From positions 1-64,000 of the forward strand of contig NZ_JAOEJU010000005.1 of NCBI RefSeq assembly GCF_025447595.1: 64,000 nt of DNA, written 5' to 3'. Position 1 is the stretch's first letter, and every line of letters starts with the position of its first letter. The notes under the pieces were generated by a model. The model ran no database searches, was not told the DNA's origin, and was given only the letters and a program-made list of their open reading frames with translations. Source of the stretch: Pseudomonas koreensis. GTDB lineage: Bacteria; Pseudomonadota; Gammaproteobacteria; Pseudomonadales; Pseudomonadaceae. A program made the position numbers and the translations under genes. Of this stretch, positions 44,474 to 52,830 are shown one piece after another.

Positions 44474-44601
44474 TTCATTTGTATCCAGACTTTTACCCTT
44501 CTTGACCAAACCGGCATAAAACCCGGCATCGCACTTGTTAAGGTTCCTGAACGAACTCTGACTTCAATCGAAGAGGCCATCCTCTTCGCGCGGGTGCTGG
44601 C

Positions 44602-45306
44602 ATGCTGCAACGTTATCTATGGAAACTGCTTCCCAAGCCGCAACGGGCTTTTCTGCTCGGGCGTCTGTCGGTGGTCGACCGGCAAGTGGTGAACAAGTCG
44701 ATGTCGGCCAACCTGTGTTTTCCCAAGGCGTTCGAGCAGCGCTCTTGCCTTTTCATACATGTTCCAAAGTGTGCCGGCAGCAGCGTGTGTGCGGCCATGT
44801 TCGATGGCTGGCGTCCCGGCCATTTGCCGCTGTACTGGTATGAAGAGCAATTTCCTGCTCAGTTCGCCGAAGCGTACAAATTCGCTTTTGTGCGCGATCC
44901 GCTGGAGCGTGCCTATTCGGCTTACGCCTTTCTGCGGGGCAACGAGCTCAGCGGACGGGATCACGCCGCCCAGCAGTTGGTCAGGCATTACCGTGACTTT
45001 GACGATTTCGTCGCACGCTGGTTGCATCCCGACAATATCGCGCGACAACTGCATTTCGCTGCTCAAACCGACTTTCTCACCGATTCGCTGGGCCGTCTGG
45101 CGTTGGACTTCATCGGATATCAGGAGCACCTGGAGCGGGATTTTCGCCTGGTGTGCGAGCACCTGGGGCTGACGAGCCCGTTGCCGCGCGTCAACACCTC
45201 GCGGCAACGACGCCCCCAGCCGGCGCGGGAGTTTTGCACGCTGCGCACGCAACGTCTGGTGCGACGGGTCTATGAACGTGACTACGAGATGCTGGCCTAT
45301 GAGTAA
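44602..45306 (+). CDS. Sulfotransferase-family protein
   Basis: Predicted cytoplasmic PAPS-dependent sulfotransferase of 234 residues. The 5'-phosphosulfate motif is LFIHVPKCAGSSVCAAMF, and the 3'-phosphate motif is FAFVRDPLERAYSAYAF, as in the carbohydrate (Sulfotransfer_2) type. It lies between msbA and hldE, which are adjacent in PAO1, so it looks like an insertion and may sulfate a surface glycan. Only a weak ribosome-binding site precedes the ATG. Substrate unknown. Confidence 0.8.
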   Translation: MLQRYLWKLLPKPQRAFLLGRLSVVDRQVVNKSMSANLCFPKAFEQRSCLFIHVPKCAGSSVCAAMFDGWRPGHLPLYWYEEQFPAQFAEAYKFAFVRDPLERAYSAYAFLRGNELSGRDHAAQQLVRHYRDFDDFVARWLHPDNIARQLHFAAQTDFLTDSLGRLALDFIGYQEHLERDFRLVCEHLGLTSPLPRVNTSRQRRPQPAREFCTLRTQRLVRRVYERDYEMLAYE

Positions 45307-45493
45307 AGCGTTGTTGATTTCGTCGGTAGCGCCGACCATTGAATGGGTCGGTGCCTGTCATCGATTGAACGCTCTGCTGTTCAAAAAATGAGCAAAAAAG
45401 CCAGCTGTTTCATCCTGTTGCAGCCGCCGCACAAGCCTTCGCCAACCCTGTGTTAATATCGCGCCCCTGTTCATTTTGTATGTGGGTTGCTCC

Positions 45494-46918
45494 ATGAAGT
45501 TGTCCATGCCGCGATTCGATCAAGCCCCTGTCTTGGTGGTCGGCGATGTCATGCTCGACCGTTACTGGCATGGTGGTACCTCACGGATTTCCCCTGAGGC
45601 GCCGGTTCCTGTCGTTAAAGTCGAGCAAATCGAAGACCGCCCGGGCGGTGCCGCCAACGTTGCCTTGAACATTGCCGCGCTGGGTGCGCCGGCGTCGCTG
45701 GTCGGTGTGACCGGTGACGACGAAGCCGCCGACAGCCTGAGCAACAGCCTCAAGGGCGCGGGCGTGCGCGCCTTGTTCCAGCGCATCGCGCATCAGCCGA
45801 CCATCGTCAAGCTGCGGGTCATGAGCCGGCACCAGCAACTGCTGCGTATCGACTTTGAAGAACCGTTCGCCACTGACGCCCTGGCCCTTGCTTCCCAGGT
45901 CGACGACCTGCTGGAAGGCATCAAGGTGCTGGTGCTGTCGGACTACGGCAAAGGCGCCCTGAAAAACCATCAGGCGTTGATTCAGGCCGCACGGGCCAAA
46001 GGCATTCCGGTGCTGGCCGACCCGAAGGGCAAGGATTTTTCGATCTACCGTGGGGCGAGCCTGATCACCCCGAACCTCAGCGAGTTCGAAGCCATCGTCG
46101 GCGGTTGCGCCGATGAGCACGAACTGGTGACCAAGGGCGCGACGCTGATGCACGACCTCGAGCTCGGCGCGTTGCTGGTGACTCGCGGCGAACACGGCAT
46201 GACCCTGCTGCGCCCGGATCATCCGGCGCTGCACCTGCCGGCCCGGGCCCGTGAAGTGTTCGACGTGACCGGTGCCGGCGATACAGTGATTTCCACCCTG
46301 GCGGCCGCGATTGCCGCAGGCGAAGAACTGCCGCACGCGGTGGCGCTGGCCAACCTGGCGGCAGGCATCGTTGTCGGCAAACTCGGTACGGCGGCGATCA
46401 GCGCCCCGGAACTGCGTCGCGCGATTCAGCGCGAGGAAGGTTCGGAACGCGGAGTATTGGGTCTGGAGCAGCTGATTCTGGCGGTTGCCGATGCCCGGGC
46501 GCACAACGAGCGGATCGTGTTCACCAACGGCTGCTTCGACATCCTGCATGCTGGCCACGTGACCTACCTCGAACAGGCGCGAGCGCAAGGCGATCGTCTG
46601 ATCGTTGCGATCAACGACGATGCCTCGGTCAGCCGCCTGAAAGGGCCGGGTCGGCCGATCAACAGTGTCGACCGGCGCATGGCGGTTCTCGCCGGTCTCG
46701 GTGCGGTGGATTGGGTAATCAGTTTCGCCGAAGGCACTCCGGAAAACCTGCTGCGCGAGGTCAAGCCGGACGTGTTGGTAAAAGGCGGCGACTATGGCAT
46801 CGACCAGGTTGTCGGCGCCGATATCGTCAAGGCCTACGGTGGCACCGTGAAGGTGCTGGGGCTGGTGGAAAACAGCTCGACTACGGCGATTGTGGAAAAG
46901 ATCCGCAAGTCCGAGTGA
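45494..46918 (+). CDS. hldE: Bifunctional heptose 7-P kinase / heptose 1-P adenylyltransferase HldE
   Basis: Makes ADP-heptose precursor for WaaC and WaaF. The 474 residues start MKLSMPRFDQAPVLVVGDVM. The N-terminal PfkB-type kinase (about 1-315) has DRPGGAANVALNIAALG and FDVTGAGDTVISTLAAA. The C-terminal nucleotidyltransferase (about 345-474) has FTNGCFDILHAGHVTYL. A start six codons upstream (45476) is possible but lacks conservation. It is monocistronic, ending in a strong terminator. Confidence 0.96.
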   Translation: MKLSMPRFDQAPVLVVGDVMLDRYWHGGTSRISPEAPVPVVKVEQIEDRPGGAANVALNIAALGAPASLVGVTGDDEAADSLSNSLKGAGVRALFQRIAHQPTIVKLRVMSRHQQLLRIDFEEPFATDALALASQVDDLLEGIKVLVLSDYGKGALKNHQALIQAARAKGIPVLADPKGKDFSIYRGASLITPNLSEFEAIVGGCADEHELVTKGATLMHDLELGALLVTRGEHGMTLLRPDHPALHLPARAREVFDVTGAGDTVISTLAAAIAAGEELPHAVALANLAAGIVVGKLGTAAISAPELRRAIQREEGSERGVLGLEQLILAVADARAHNERIVFTNGCFDILHAGHVTYLEQARAQGDRLIVAINDDASVSRLKGPGRPINSVDRRMAVLAGLGAVDWVISFAEGTPENLLREVKPDVLVKGGDYGIDQVVGADIVKAYGGTVKVLGLVENSSTTAIVEKIRKSE

Positions 46919-46927
46919 TGCAAACAT

Positions 46928-46979
46928 AAAGACCGCGCCTGCGATGACTCTTCGGAGTCACTCGCAGGCGCGGTCTTTT
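46928..46979. terminator. Strong bidirectional terminator after hldE
   Basis: AAAGACCGCGCCTGCGA pairs with its inverse at the right, with an inner TGACTC-TTCG-GAGTCA stem. It has an A-run on the left and TTTT on the right, so it can end both hldE and the convergent gene at 46985. Confidence 0.93.
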
Positions 46980-46984
46980 GCCGT

Positions 46985-47953
46985 TCAGGAATTCACTTTC
47001 TTGCGCGGCACGATCTTCTTCAGCAGTTGCTTCGCCTTGCCGCGCAACCGTGCCAGCCCCGTATCCTTGGGCGGCGGCGTCAAACCCTGCTGGCGCAGCC
47101 AGTCCTTCCAGCGAATCCGCTCATCGCGCACCAGCCAGCCGTCCTGTCTGGCGAAACTTTCCGCCAGGTACAGACCGCGAGTGCCTGCCGGGTACAACTG
47201 ACCTTTCTTCAGCGTATACAGCTCGGGCAGCGGTTCGCCGTCCTGCAACGGCATCAAATACAGGTCGGGGCGTTTGCGGTCGAGCCGGGCGACCAGTTGA
47301 TCGCCTTCCAGTCGTTCATCGACATGGAACAGGCTGAGGTTCTTGGCTTCCTTGGGTACGTCCAGCCGCAAGTCGTAGATCAATTGCAGGGACGCGGTCG
47401 GCAAGTGCACGTAAGCCCGTGGCCGTTCGAGCAATTGCAGATTGGCGCAGCGCACGGGCCGCGCCGAACCGGACAGCGGCGTCAGGCGAAAGGGCAGGGC
47501 CTCGCGATAATGCAATGCCGCCGCGTAGGGCGCCGGTAGCCAGGTGTCATTGAAGCGCCCGCCGAGCCAACCTTCCGGGGTTTCCAGCAGGCATTCCTCG
47601 GCGATTTCCTGAATCGCTGTGTGCAGCGGGATATTCAGTTCGTGCGCCGGCACGTAGCCGGAAATCAGCTTGAGCACCACATCGCCGCGATCCTGCCGAC
47701 GCTGACGCACCAGCACCCAATAATCACGATTCTGCCAGTGCAAGGTCAGACGTACCGAGACGCCGAGGTTGGCCAGCTCCAGCGCAAAGCGCTCGGCGTC
47801 GGCCACGCTGACCGGTTTGCGCCGCTGCAAAGTCTGGGTGAAATTCAGCGGCATGCCGACGCTCTGATACGTCAGACCTTCGGGCGTCGCTTCGACGAAC
47901 AGTGGCAGAGTCTTGAAGTTGCTCGGGTTCTTTCTGATGAGCGTACGCGGCAT
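46985..47953 (-). CDS. Conserved hypothetical protein (PA4993-like)
   Basis: The 322-residue soluble protein has no signal peptide or membrane span. A segment at about residues 110-130 reads IQEIAEECLLETPEG, which recalls part of a Nudix box (REx2EExG), but the flanking Gly and first Glu are missing. The C-terminus is very basic (KAKQLLKKIVPRKK). By position beside an aldo/keto reductase and FAD oxidoreductase it matches PA4993. It lies 31 bases after the reductase on the same strand, so they are probably cotranscribed. Function unknown. Confidence 0.8.
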   Translation of the reverse strand: MPRTLIRKNPSNFKTLPLFVEATPEGLTYQSVGMPLNFTQTLQRRKPVSVADAERFALELANLGVSVRLTLHWQNRDYWVLVRQRRQDRGDVVLKLISGYVPAHELNIPLHTAIQEIAEECLLETPEGWLGGRFNDTWLPAPYAAALHYREALPFRLTPLSGSARPVRCANLQLLERPRAYVHLPTASLQLIYDLRLDVPKEAKNLSLFHVDERLEGDQLVARLDRKRPDLYLMPLQDGEPLPELYTLKKGQLYPAGTRGLYLAESFARQDGWLVRDERIRWKDWLRQQGLTPPPKDTGLARLRGKAKQLLKKIVPRKKVNS

Positions 47954-47984
47954 GTCGGCTCCTGCTTAAGGCCGCGAGGCGGCG

Positions 47985-48797
47985 TCAGTGACCACGAAGG
48001 ACCTGGGCAACGGTCGCAACGTTATGGGCGAGGTGCAGCGGATTGATTGTCCCGACGATGGCACTGGCCACGCCGGGCTGGGCGAACAGCAACTCGAAGC
48101 TGGCGCGCACCGGATCCACGCCGGGACTCAGGCACACGTGACCGCTGGCCAGGGCCTTCTTCACCAGAATGGCTTTGCCGTGGGCAGCAGCATAGTCAAT
48201 GACCGCCTTCTCGTTTTGTTCGTTCAGATTGTAGGTGACCATCGCGCAGTCGCCTTGCTCAAGCGCTTGGAGGCCACCGTCGACGGTTTTGCCGGAAAAG
48301 CCGAAGCCGCGAATCTTGCCCTCGGCCTTCAGCGCCGCGAGGGTTGCGTAGACTTCGCTGTCGTTGAGAATCGCCAGATCGTTGCCGTCGGAGTGCACCA
48401 GCACCAGGTCGATAAAATCGGTTTCAAGACGTTGCAGGCTGCGCTCCACCGACATCCGGGTGTGGGCGGCGCTGAAGTCGTGGGTCGATTGGCCATCGAC
48501 AAATTCTTCGCCGACCTTGCTGACGATCACCCAGTCCTGACGCTCGCCGCGCAGCAGCGGGCCGAGACGTTCTTCGCTGCGGCCATAGGCCGGGGCGGTG
48601 TCGATCAGGTTGATGCCCAGCTCCCGCGCCTGCTTGAGGAGCATGCGCGCGGTATCGTCGTCGGGAATCTGGAAGCCGTTGGGGTATTTCACGCCCTGGT
48701 CGCGGCCGAGTTTGACGGTGCCCAGGCCCAGCGGTGAAACCAGCAGGCCGGTGCTGCCCAGCGGGCGATGCAGATCGTGCAGGGTCGGCAGGCTCAT
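47985..48797 (-). CDS. Aldo/keto reductase
   Basis: NADPH-dependent oxidoreductase of 270 residues with the AKR signature: LGLGTVKLGRD near the start, the catalytic Tyr and neighbourhood in INLIDTAPAYGRSEERLGPL, and DLVLVHSDGND. It overlaps the FAD oxidoreductase stop by 4 bases (ATGA) and is followed by the PA4993-like gene. Physiological substrate unknown. Confidence 0.92.
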   Translation of the reverse strand: MSLPTLHDLHRPLGSTGLLVSPLGLGTVKLGRDQGVKYPNGFQIPDDDTARMLLKQARELGINLIDTAPAYGRSEERLGPLLRGERQDWVIVSKVGEEFVDGQSTHDFSAAHTRMSVERSLQRLETDFIDLVLVHSDGNDLAILNDSEVYATLAALKAEGKIRGFGFSGKTVDGGLQALEQGDCAMVTYNLNEQNEKAVIDYAAAHGKAILVKKALASGHVCLSPGVDPVRASFELLFAQPGVASAIVGTINPLHLAHNVATVAQVLRGH

Positions 48798-49969
48798 GGC
48801 AGCAGTTGCTCCCAGGCGGGAACGCCCATCGGTGGTTTTGGTAGCTCGGGCAGCGGAGCAGCGTGGCTTGGCTGGATGCCATCGCGTTCGAGGGATGCGA
48901 TCACGCGGTCAGCGAAGTCCGGAGCCAGGGCCAGTTTGGTTGGCCAGCCGACCAGCAGGCGACCTTCTTCTGCGAGGAAGGCGTTGTCCGGGCGGGTCAG
49001 GCCGGTTTGCAGCGGTTCGGCGCGATCGACGCGCAGGGTGGCCCATTGCGTGGTGCTGAGATCGATCCACGGCAACAACTGTGCGATTTCCTTTTGCGCA
49101 GTGGCGATCTGCTCGGCCGGCTCACGGGCCACGCCTTCGGATTCGGCAATGTCGCCGCCCAGATACCAGACCCACTGGCCGTCAGCGGCTGGGTGAGTGG
49201 TTACGGTGATGCGCGGCTTGGTGCCGCCACCCAGGCAGTGCGCGTACAACGGTTTCAGGCCCGGGCCCTTGGCGATGATCATGTGCAGCGGCCGGCGTTG
49301 CATGGCCGGATGAGTCAGGCCCAAAGCAGTCAGCAGGTCGGCAGTACCGGCACCGGCACTGAGCACGATGCGCTGGGCACGAATCTCGCGGCCATCGACT
49401 TTCAGGCCCACCAGCACACCGCTTTCCAGCAACGGCTCGATGTTCTGGCCGGCGAGCAGGCCGTCGCCCGACAGGTCGGCCAGACGCTGGATCAGGCTCG
49501 GCACGTCGATCACCAGTTCGGCGAGGCGGTAGACCTTGCCTTTGAAACGTTTGTCTTGCAGGGCCGGTGGCAGTTGATCGCCCTTGACCTGATCGACCCG
49601 GCCACGCACCGCTTTACTGGCGAAGAAACTGGTGAGGTTGCCGGCCAGGGTGCCCGGCGACCACAGGTAATGGGCTTCGGACAGCAGGCGTACGCCGCTC
49701 AGGTCCAGTTCGCCGTTGCCGGCCAGGGCTTCACGCCAGCGGCGCGGCATGTCGGCGATGGCTTCCGAGGCACCAGTCAGCGCACCGTGCAGCGCGTACT
49801 TGGCGCCGCCGTGGATGATGCCCTGGGACTTCACACTCTGCCCGCCGCCGAGGCTGGCGCTTTCCACCAACACGGTCGAGAAACCCTGGCGACGCAGGCG
49901 CGCGTTCAGCCAGAGACCGGCGACGCCAGCGCCGACAATCAGCACGTCGGTGGAAATGGGAGATGGCAT
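48794..49969 (-). CDS. FAD-dependent oxidoreductase (DAO family)
   Basis: The 391 residues begin with an FAD-binding Rossmann motif, DVLIVGAGVAGLWLNARLRR, and a second-strand Glu (TVLVESAS). It then has the DAO-like domain with QSVKSQGIIHGGAKYAL. It is the first gene of a three-gene minus-strand unit with the aldo/keto reductase and the PA4993-like gene. Probably oxidises an amine or hydroxy acid; the substrate cannot be told from sequence. Confidence 0.9.
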   Translation of the reverse strand: MPSPISTDVLIVGAGVAGLWLNARLRRQGFSTVLVESASLGGGQSVKSQGIIHGGAKYALHGALTGASEAIADMPRRWREALAGNGELDLSGVRLLSEAHYLWSPGTLAGNLTSFFASKAVRGRVDQVKGDQLPPALQDKRFKGKVYRLAELVIDVPSLIQRLADLSGDGLLAGQNIEPLLESGVLVGLKVDGREIRAQRIVLSAGAGTADLLTALGLTHPAMQRRPLHMIIAKGPGLKPLYAHCLGGGTKPRITVTTHPAADGQWVWYLGGDIAESEGVAREPAEQIATAQKEIAQLLPWIDLSTTQWATLRVDRAEPLQTGLTRPDNAFLAEEGRLLVGWPTKLALAPDFADRVIASLERDGIQPSHAAPLPELPKPPMGVPAWEQLLP

Positions 49970-50062
49970 GCAACGACCTCAGTGTTCAAGACGAGGGCGC
50001 AGTATACAGACTCGGGGAAAAGGGGATTTGTCGATGATCAACAAGGCTGACGCAAATCCAAA

Positions 50063-50150
50063 TGTGGGAGCGAGCCTGCTCGCGAAGAGGGCGTGTCAGT
50101 TGCCGATGACATGTCTGACAACACTTTCGCGAGCAGGCTCGCTCCCACCG
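50063..50150. repeat. Paired REP element, GTGGGAGC-out orientation
   Basis: TGTGGGAGCGAGCCTGCTCGCGAA and its inverted copy are separated by a spacer with GTCAG...CTGAC pairing. It lies between the FAD oxidoreductase start and the SMR gene stop. Confidence 0.9.
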
Positions 50151-50168
50151 GGATCTGTGTAATTCAGG

Positions 50169-50501
50169 TCAATGGCCTGCGGTTTTCGAGAACAGCTGAA
50201 TCACCACAACACCGAGCACGATCAGCGCCATCCCGAGCATCGCCGGGATATCCAGCTTCTGCCCGTAAATGAACAGCGCTGCGACACTGACCATCACGAT
50301 GCCCATGCCTGCCCACACCGCGTAGGCTACGCCCACCGGCACGCTGCGCACCACCAGGGTCAGCATCCAGAACGCGATGCCATAACCGACGATGACCAGC
50401 AGCAGCGGCAACGGCGTGCTGAAGCCTTTGACGGCTTTCATCGAGACGGTTGCGATCACTTCGGCGCAGATGGCAATGGCCAAGTAGGCGTAGGCGGTCA
50501 T
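50169..50501 (-). CDS. Small multidrug resistance (SMR) efflux protein, EmrE-like
   Basis: Four-helix inner-membrane proton antiporter of 110 residues. The essential Glu-14 lies in AICAEVIATVSMKA. PVGVAYAVWAGMGIV is the conserved second/third helix motif, and GVVVIQLF ends the fourth. It is divergent from a LysR gene, matching PA4990 and PA4989. Likely exports cationic compounds. Regulation by the divergent LysR is inferred. Confidence 0.94.
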   Translation of the reverse strand: MTAYAYLAIAICAEVIATVSMKAVKGFSTPLPLLLVIVGYGIAFWMLTLVVRSVPVGVAYAVWAGMGIVMVSVAALFIYGQKLDIPAMLGMALIVLGVVVIQLFSKTAGH

Positions 50502-50578
50502 GGTTCAATCCTCATGTGAAACGTGGCTTTCTGGGTCGGCATTCTAGTGACTCCCCAGATGGGGTAAAGTCATTACCT

Positions 50579-50593
50579 ATCTGTTTAAAAGAT
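50579..50593. promoter_or_regulatory. Candidate LysR box between SMR and lysR genes
   Basis: ATCTGTTTAAAAGAT is an interrupted palindrome with the T-N11-A spacing of LysR-type sites. It lies 12 bases before the regulator start and about 80 from the SMR gene, where autoregulation would be expected. Confidence 0.4.
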
Positions 50594-50604
50594 GGGTTGG
50601 CCCG

Positions 50605-51507
50605 ATGAGCATGCAGTGGAATCTGGAGCAATTGCGGGTGTTTGTCGGCGTCGCCGAACAGCGCTCGTTTTCTGCCGTGGCGCGTCAGCAGCGCAAGGCG
50701 CAGTCGGCGATCAGCAGCGCGATCGCCATGTTCGAGGATGATCTCGGTGTCATCCTGTTCGAGCGTAGCAGTGGTCGTCAGCCGATTCTCACCGAGGCGG
50801 GGGAGGCGTTGCTGGAGGAGGCGCGGGAAGTGTTGCGCCAGTGCGAGCGCCTGAACGGACGGGCCGTGGCCATGATGCGCGGGCAGGAGGCGCAATTGCG
50901 GGTCGCCCAGGATGAGGCGATGCCCTATCAGGCGCTGGTGGAAAGTTTCGGCGCACTGGCCGAGCAGTTTCCGAGTCTGGAGGTGCAACTGACCAGCGCT
51001 GCCCAAGGCGAGGTTTCGCGCAAACTGGTGGAGCGCCGGGCCGATCTCGGGCTGCTGTTCTATCACGATGAAATCCCCGAAGCGCTGGAACGCCGGGTGC
51101 TGGGCAGCGTGGAAATGGTCACGGTCTGCGGCGTCAATCATCCGCTGGCGGCGCAGTCCCGGGTCAACTGCCAGCAGCTTGCGCAACATCGGCAACTGCT
51201 GATGTCGACCCAGACCAGCGTCTACCCCGGCAGTGAACCGGCCAGCCCTCAGGTGTGGCGCGCCGACAGTTTCTACGTGATGGCTGAATGGCTGGTGCGC
51301 GACCTCGGCTGGGCCTGGCTGCCGCGCCACGTGGTGCAGTACTCGGCGTATCAGGGCCTGATGGTGGAACTCGACAGCGAATGGACACCGCCGGCGCTGG
51401 TGGTGGAGCTGGTCTGGCGCCGCGACGAACCGCTGGGGCCGGCAGCGCGTTGGCTGGCGGAGCGATTTGCCATACACCTGCGGGCGATCGGCGGCAAAAG
51501 CCGATAA
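50605..51507 (+). CDS. LysR-family transcriptional regulator
   Basis: The 300 residues have an N-terminal winged helix-turn-helix (LEQLRVFVGVAEQRSFSAVA with QSAISSAIAMFEDDLG) and a periplasmic-binding-like effector domain from about 90. The start is 50605; an ATG two codons later is equally plausible. It is divergent from the SMR efflux gene, the most likely target, and 11 bases upstream of waaA, so the two may share a transcript. It corresponds to PA4989. Confidence 0.92.
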   Translation: MSMQWNLEQLRVFVGVAEQRSFSAVARQQRKAQSAISSAIAMFEDDLGVILFERSSGRQPILTEAGEALLEEAREVLRQCERLNGRAVAMMRGQEAQLRVAQDEAMPYQALVESFGALAEQFPSLEVQLTSAAQGEVSRKLVERRADLGLLFYHDEIPEALERRVLGSVEMVTVCGVNHPLAAQSRVNCQQLAQHRQLLMSTQTSVYPGSEPASPQVWRADSFYVMAEWLVRDLGWAWLPRHVVQYSAYQGLMVELDSEWTPPALVVELVWRRDEPLGPAARWLAERFAIHLRAIGGKSR

Positions 51508-51518
51508 ACTCCGCCGCC

Positions 51519-52799
51519 ATGAATAGAACTCTCTACACCGCGTTGTTTTACCTGGGGCTGCCATTGGTGGCGATTCGGCTGTGGCTGCGCTCGCGCAAGG
51601 CACCGGCGTATGCCAAGCGGATTGGCGAACGTTTTTCCTACGGCATGCCGACCCTGCAACCGGGTGGCATCTGGGTTCACGCCGTGTCGGTGGGCGAAAG
51701 CATTGCCGCCGCGCCGATGATTCGTGCGCTGCTGCAACGTTATCCACAGCTGCCGATCACCGTGACCTGCATGACGCCGACCGGTTCGGAGCGCATTCAC
51801 GCGATGTTCGCAGACGAGCCGCGCATCCAGCATTGCTATTTGCCGTATGACTTGCCCTGCGCAGCCGCGCGTTTTCTGGATCGCGTGCAGCCGAAACTGG
51901 CAGTGATCATGGAAACCGAACTGTGGCCCAACCACATTCACCAATGCGCCAAACGCGGGATTCCGGTGGCGTTGGCCAACGGGCGCCTGTCCGAGCGTTC
52001 GGCCAAGGGCTATGGCCGGTTCAGCAAACTGACCGCGCCGATGCTCGCCGAAATGAGCCTGTTCGCCGTGCAAACCGAAGCCGAAGCGCAGCGTTTCCGC
52101 GATCTCGGTGCGCGCCCGGAAGCAGTCGAAGTCACCGGCTCGATCAAGTTCGACCTGACCATCGACCCGCAACTGTTGCAACGTGCCGCTGAACTGCGCG
52201 GCCAGTGGCAGGCGCAGGAGCGGCCGGTGTGGATCGCTGCCAGCACCCATGAAGGTGAAGACGAAGTGGTGCTGAACGCCCATCGTCGCCTGCTGGCCAA
52301 CCATCCCGATGCGCTGCTGATTCTGGTGCCGCGCCATCCGGAGCGTTTCAACTCGGTATTCGAACTGTGCCAGCGTGAAGGCTTTGCCACGGTGCGCCGT
52401 TCCACCGGCGCGAATGTCGATGCACAAACCTCGGTGCTGCTCGGTGACACCATGGGCGAGTTGCTGTTTCTCTATGCGTTAGCCGACAGCGCGTTCGTCG
52501 GCGGCAGTCTGGTGCCCAATGGCGGGCACAACTTGCTGGAGCCGGCAGCGCTGGCGAAACCGGTGATCAGCGGCCCGCACTTGTTCAACTTCCTCGACAT
52601 CGCCGCGCAACTGCGCAGTGCCGGGGCCTTGGCCGAGGTGGATGACGCCGAAGGTCTGGCGACAGAAGTGCAGCGCCTTTTCGAACTGCCGCGCGATGCA
52701 CAGCGCATGGCCGATGCCGGGCTGAGCGTGATGCGCCGCAATCAGGGCGCGTTGCAGCGTTTGCTCGATGGCCTGGGAAGGCTGATCGACCGCGCATAA
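51519..52799 (+). CDS. waaA: Kdo transferase WaaA
   Basis: Adds two Kdo residues to lipid IVA, giving the acceptor for WaaC. The 426 residues start MNRTLYTALFYLGLPLVAIR, a membrane anchor typical of WaaA. It has IWVHAVSVGESIAAAPMIRA, a GT-B fold, METELWPN and the C-terminal FVGGSLVPNGGHNLLEPAAL. The start at 51519 is chosen because longer readings lie inside the lysR gene. No clear Shine-Dalgarno precedes it. A terminator follows directly. Confidence 0.95.
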   Translation: MNRTLYTALFYLGLPLVAIRLWLRSRKAPAYAKRIGERFSYGMPTLQPGGIWVHAVSVGESIAAAPMIRALLQRYPQLPITVTCMTPTGSERIHAMFADEPRIQHCYLPYDLPCAAARFLDRVQPKLAVIMETELWPNHIHQCAKRGIPVALANGRLSERSAKGYGRFSKLTAPMLAEMSLFAVQTEAEAQRFRDLGARPEAVEVTGSIKFDLTIDPQLLQRAAELRGQWQAQERPVWIAASTHEGEDEVVLNAHRRLLANHPDALLILVPRHPERFNSVFELCQREGFATVRRSTGANVDAQTSVLLGDTMGELLFLYALADSAFVGGSLVPNGGHNLLEPAALAKPVISGPHLFNFLDIAAQLRSAGALAEVDDAEGLATEVQRLFELPRDAQRMADAGLSVMRRNQGALQRLLDGLGRLIDRA

Positions 52800-52802
52800 A
52801 AA

Positions 52803-52828
52803 AACGCAGCCTCAGGGCTGCGTTTTTT
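52803..52828. terminator. Bidirectional terminator between waaA and tolC
   Basis: AACGCAGC and GCTGCGTT pair around CTCAGG, with an A-run on the left and TTTTTT on the right. It serves the convergent waaA and tolC genes. Confidence 0.93.
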
Positions 52829-52830
52829 GT

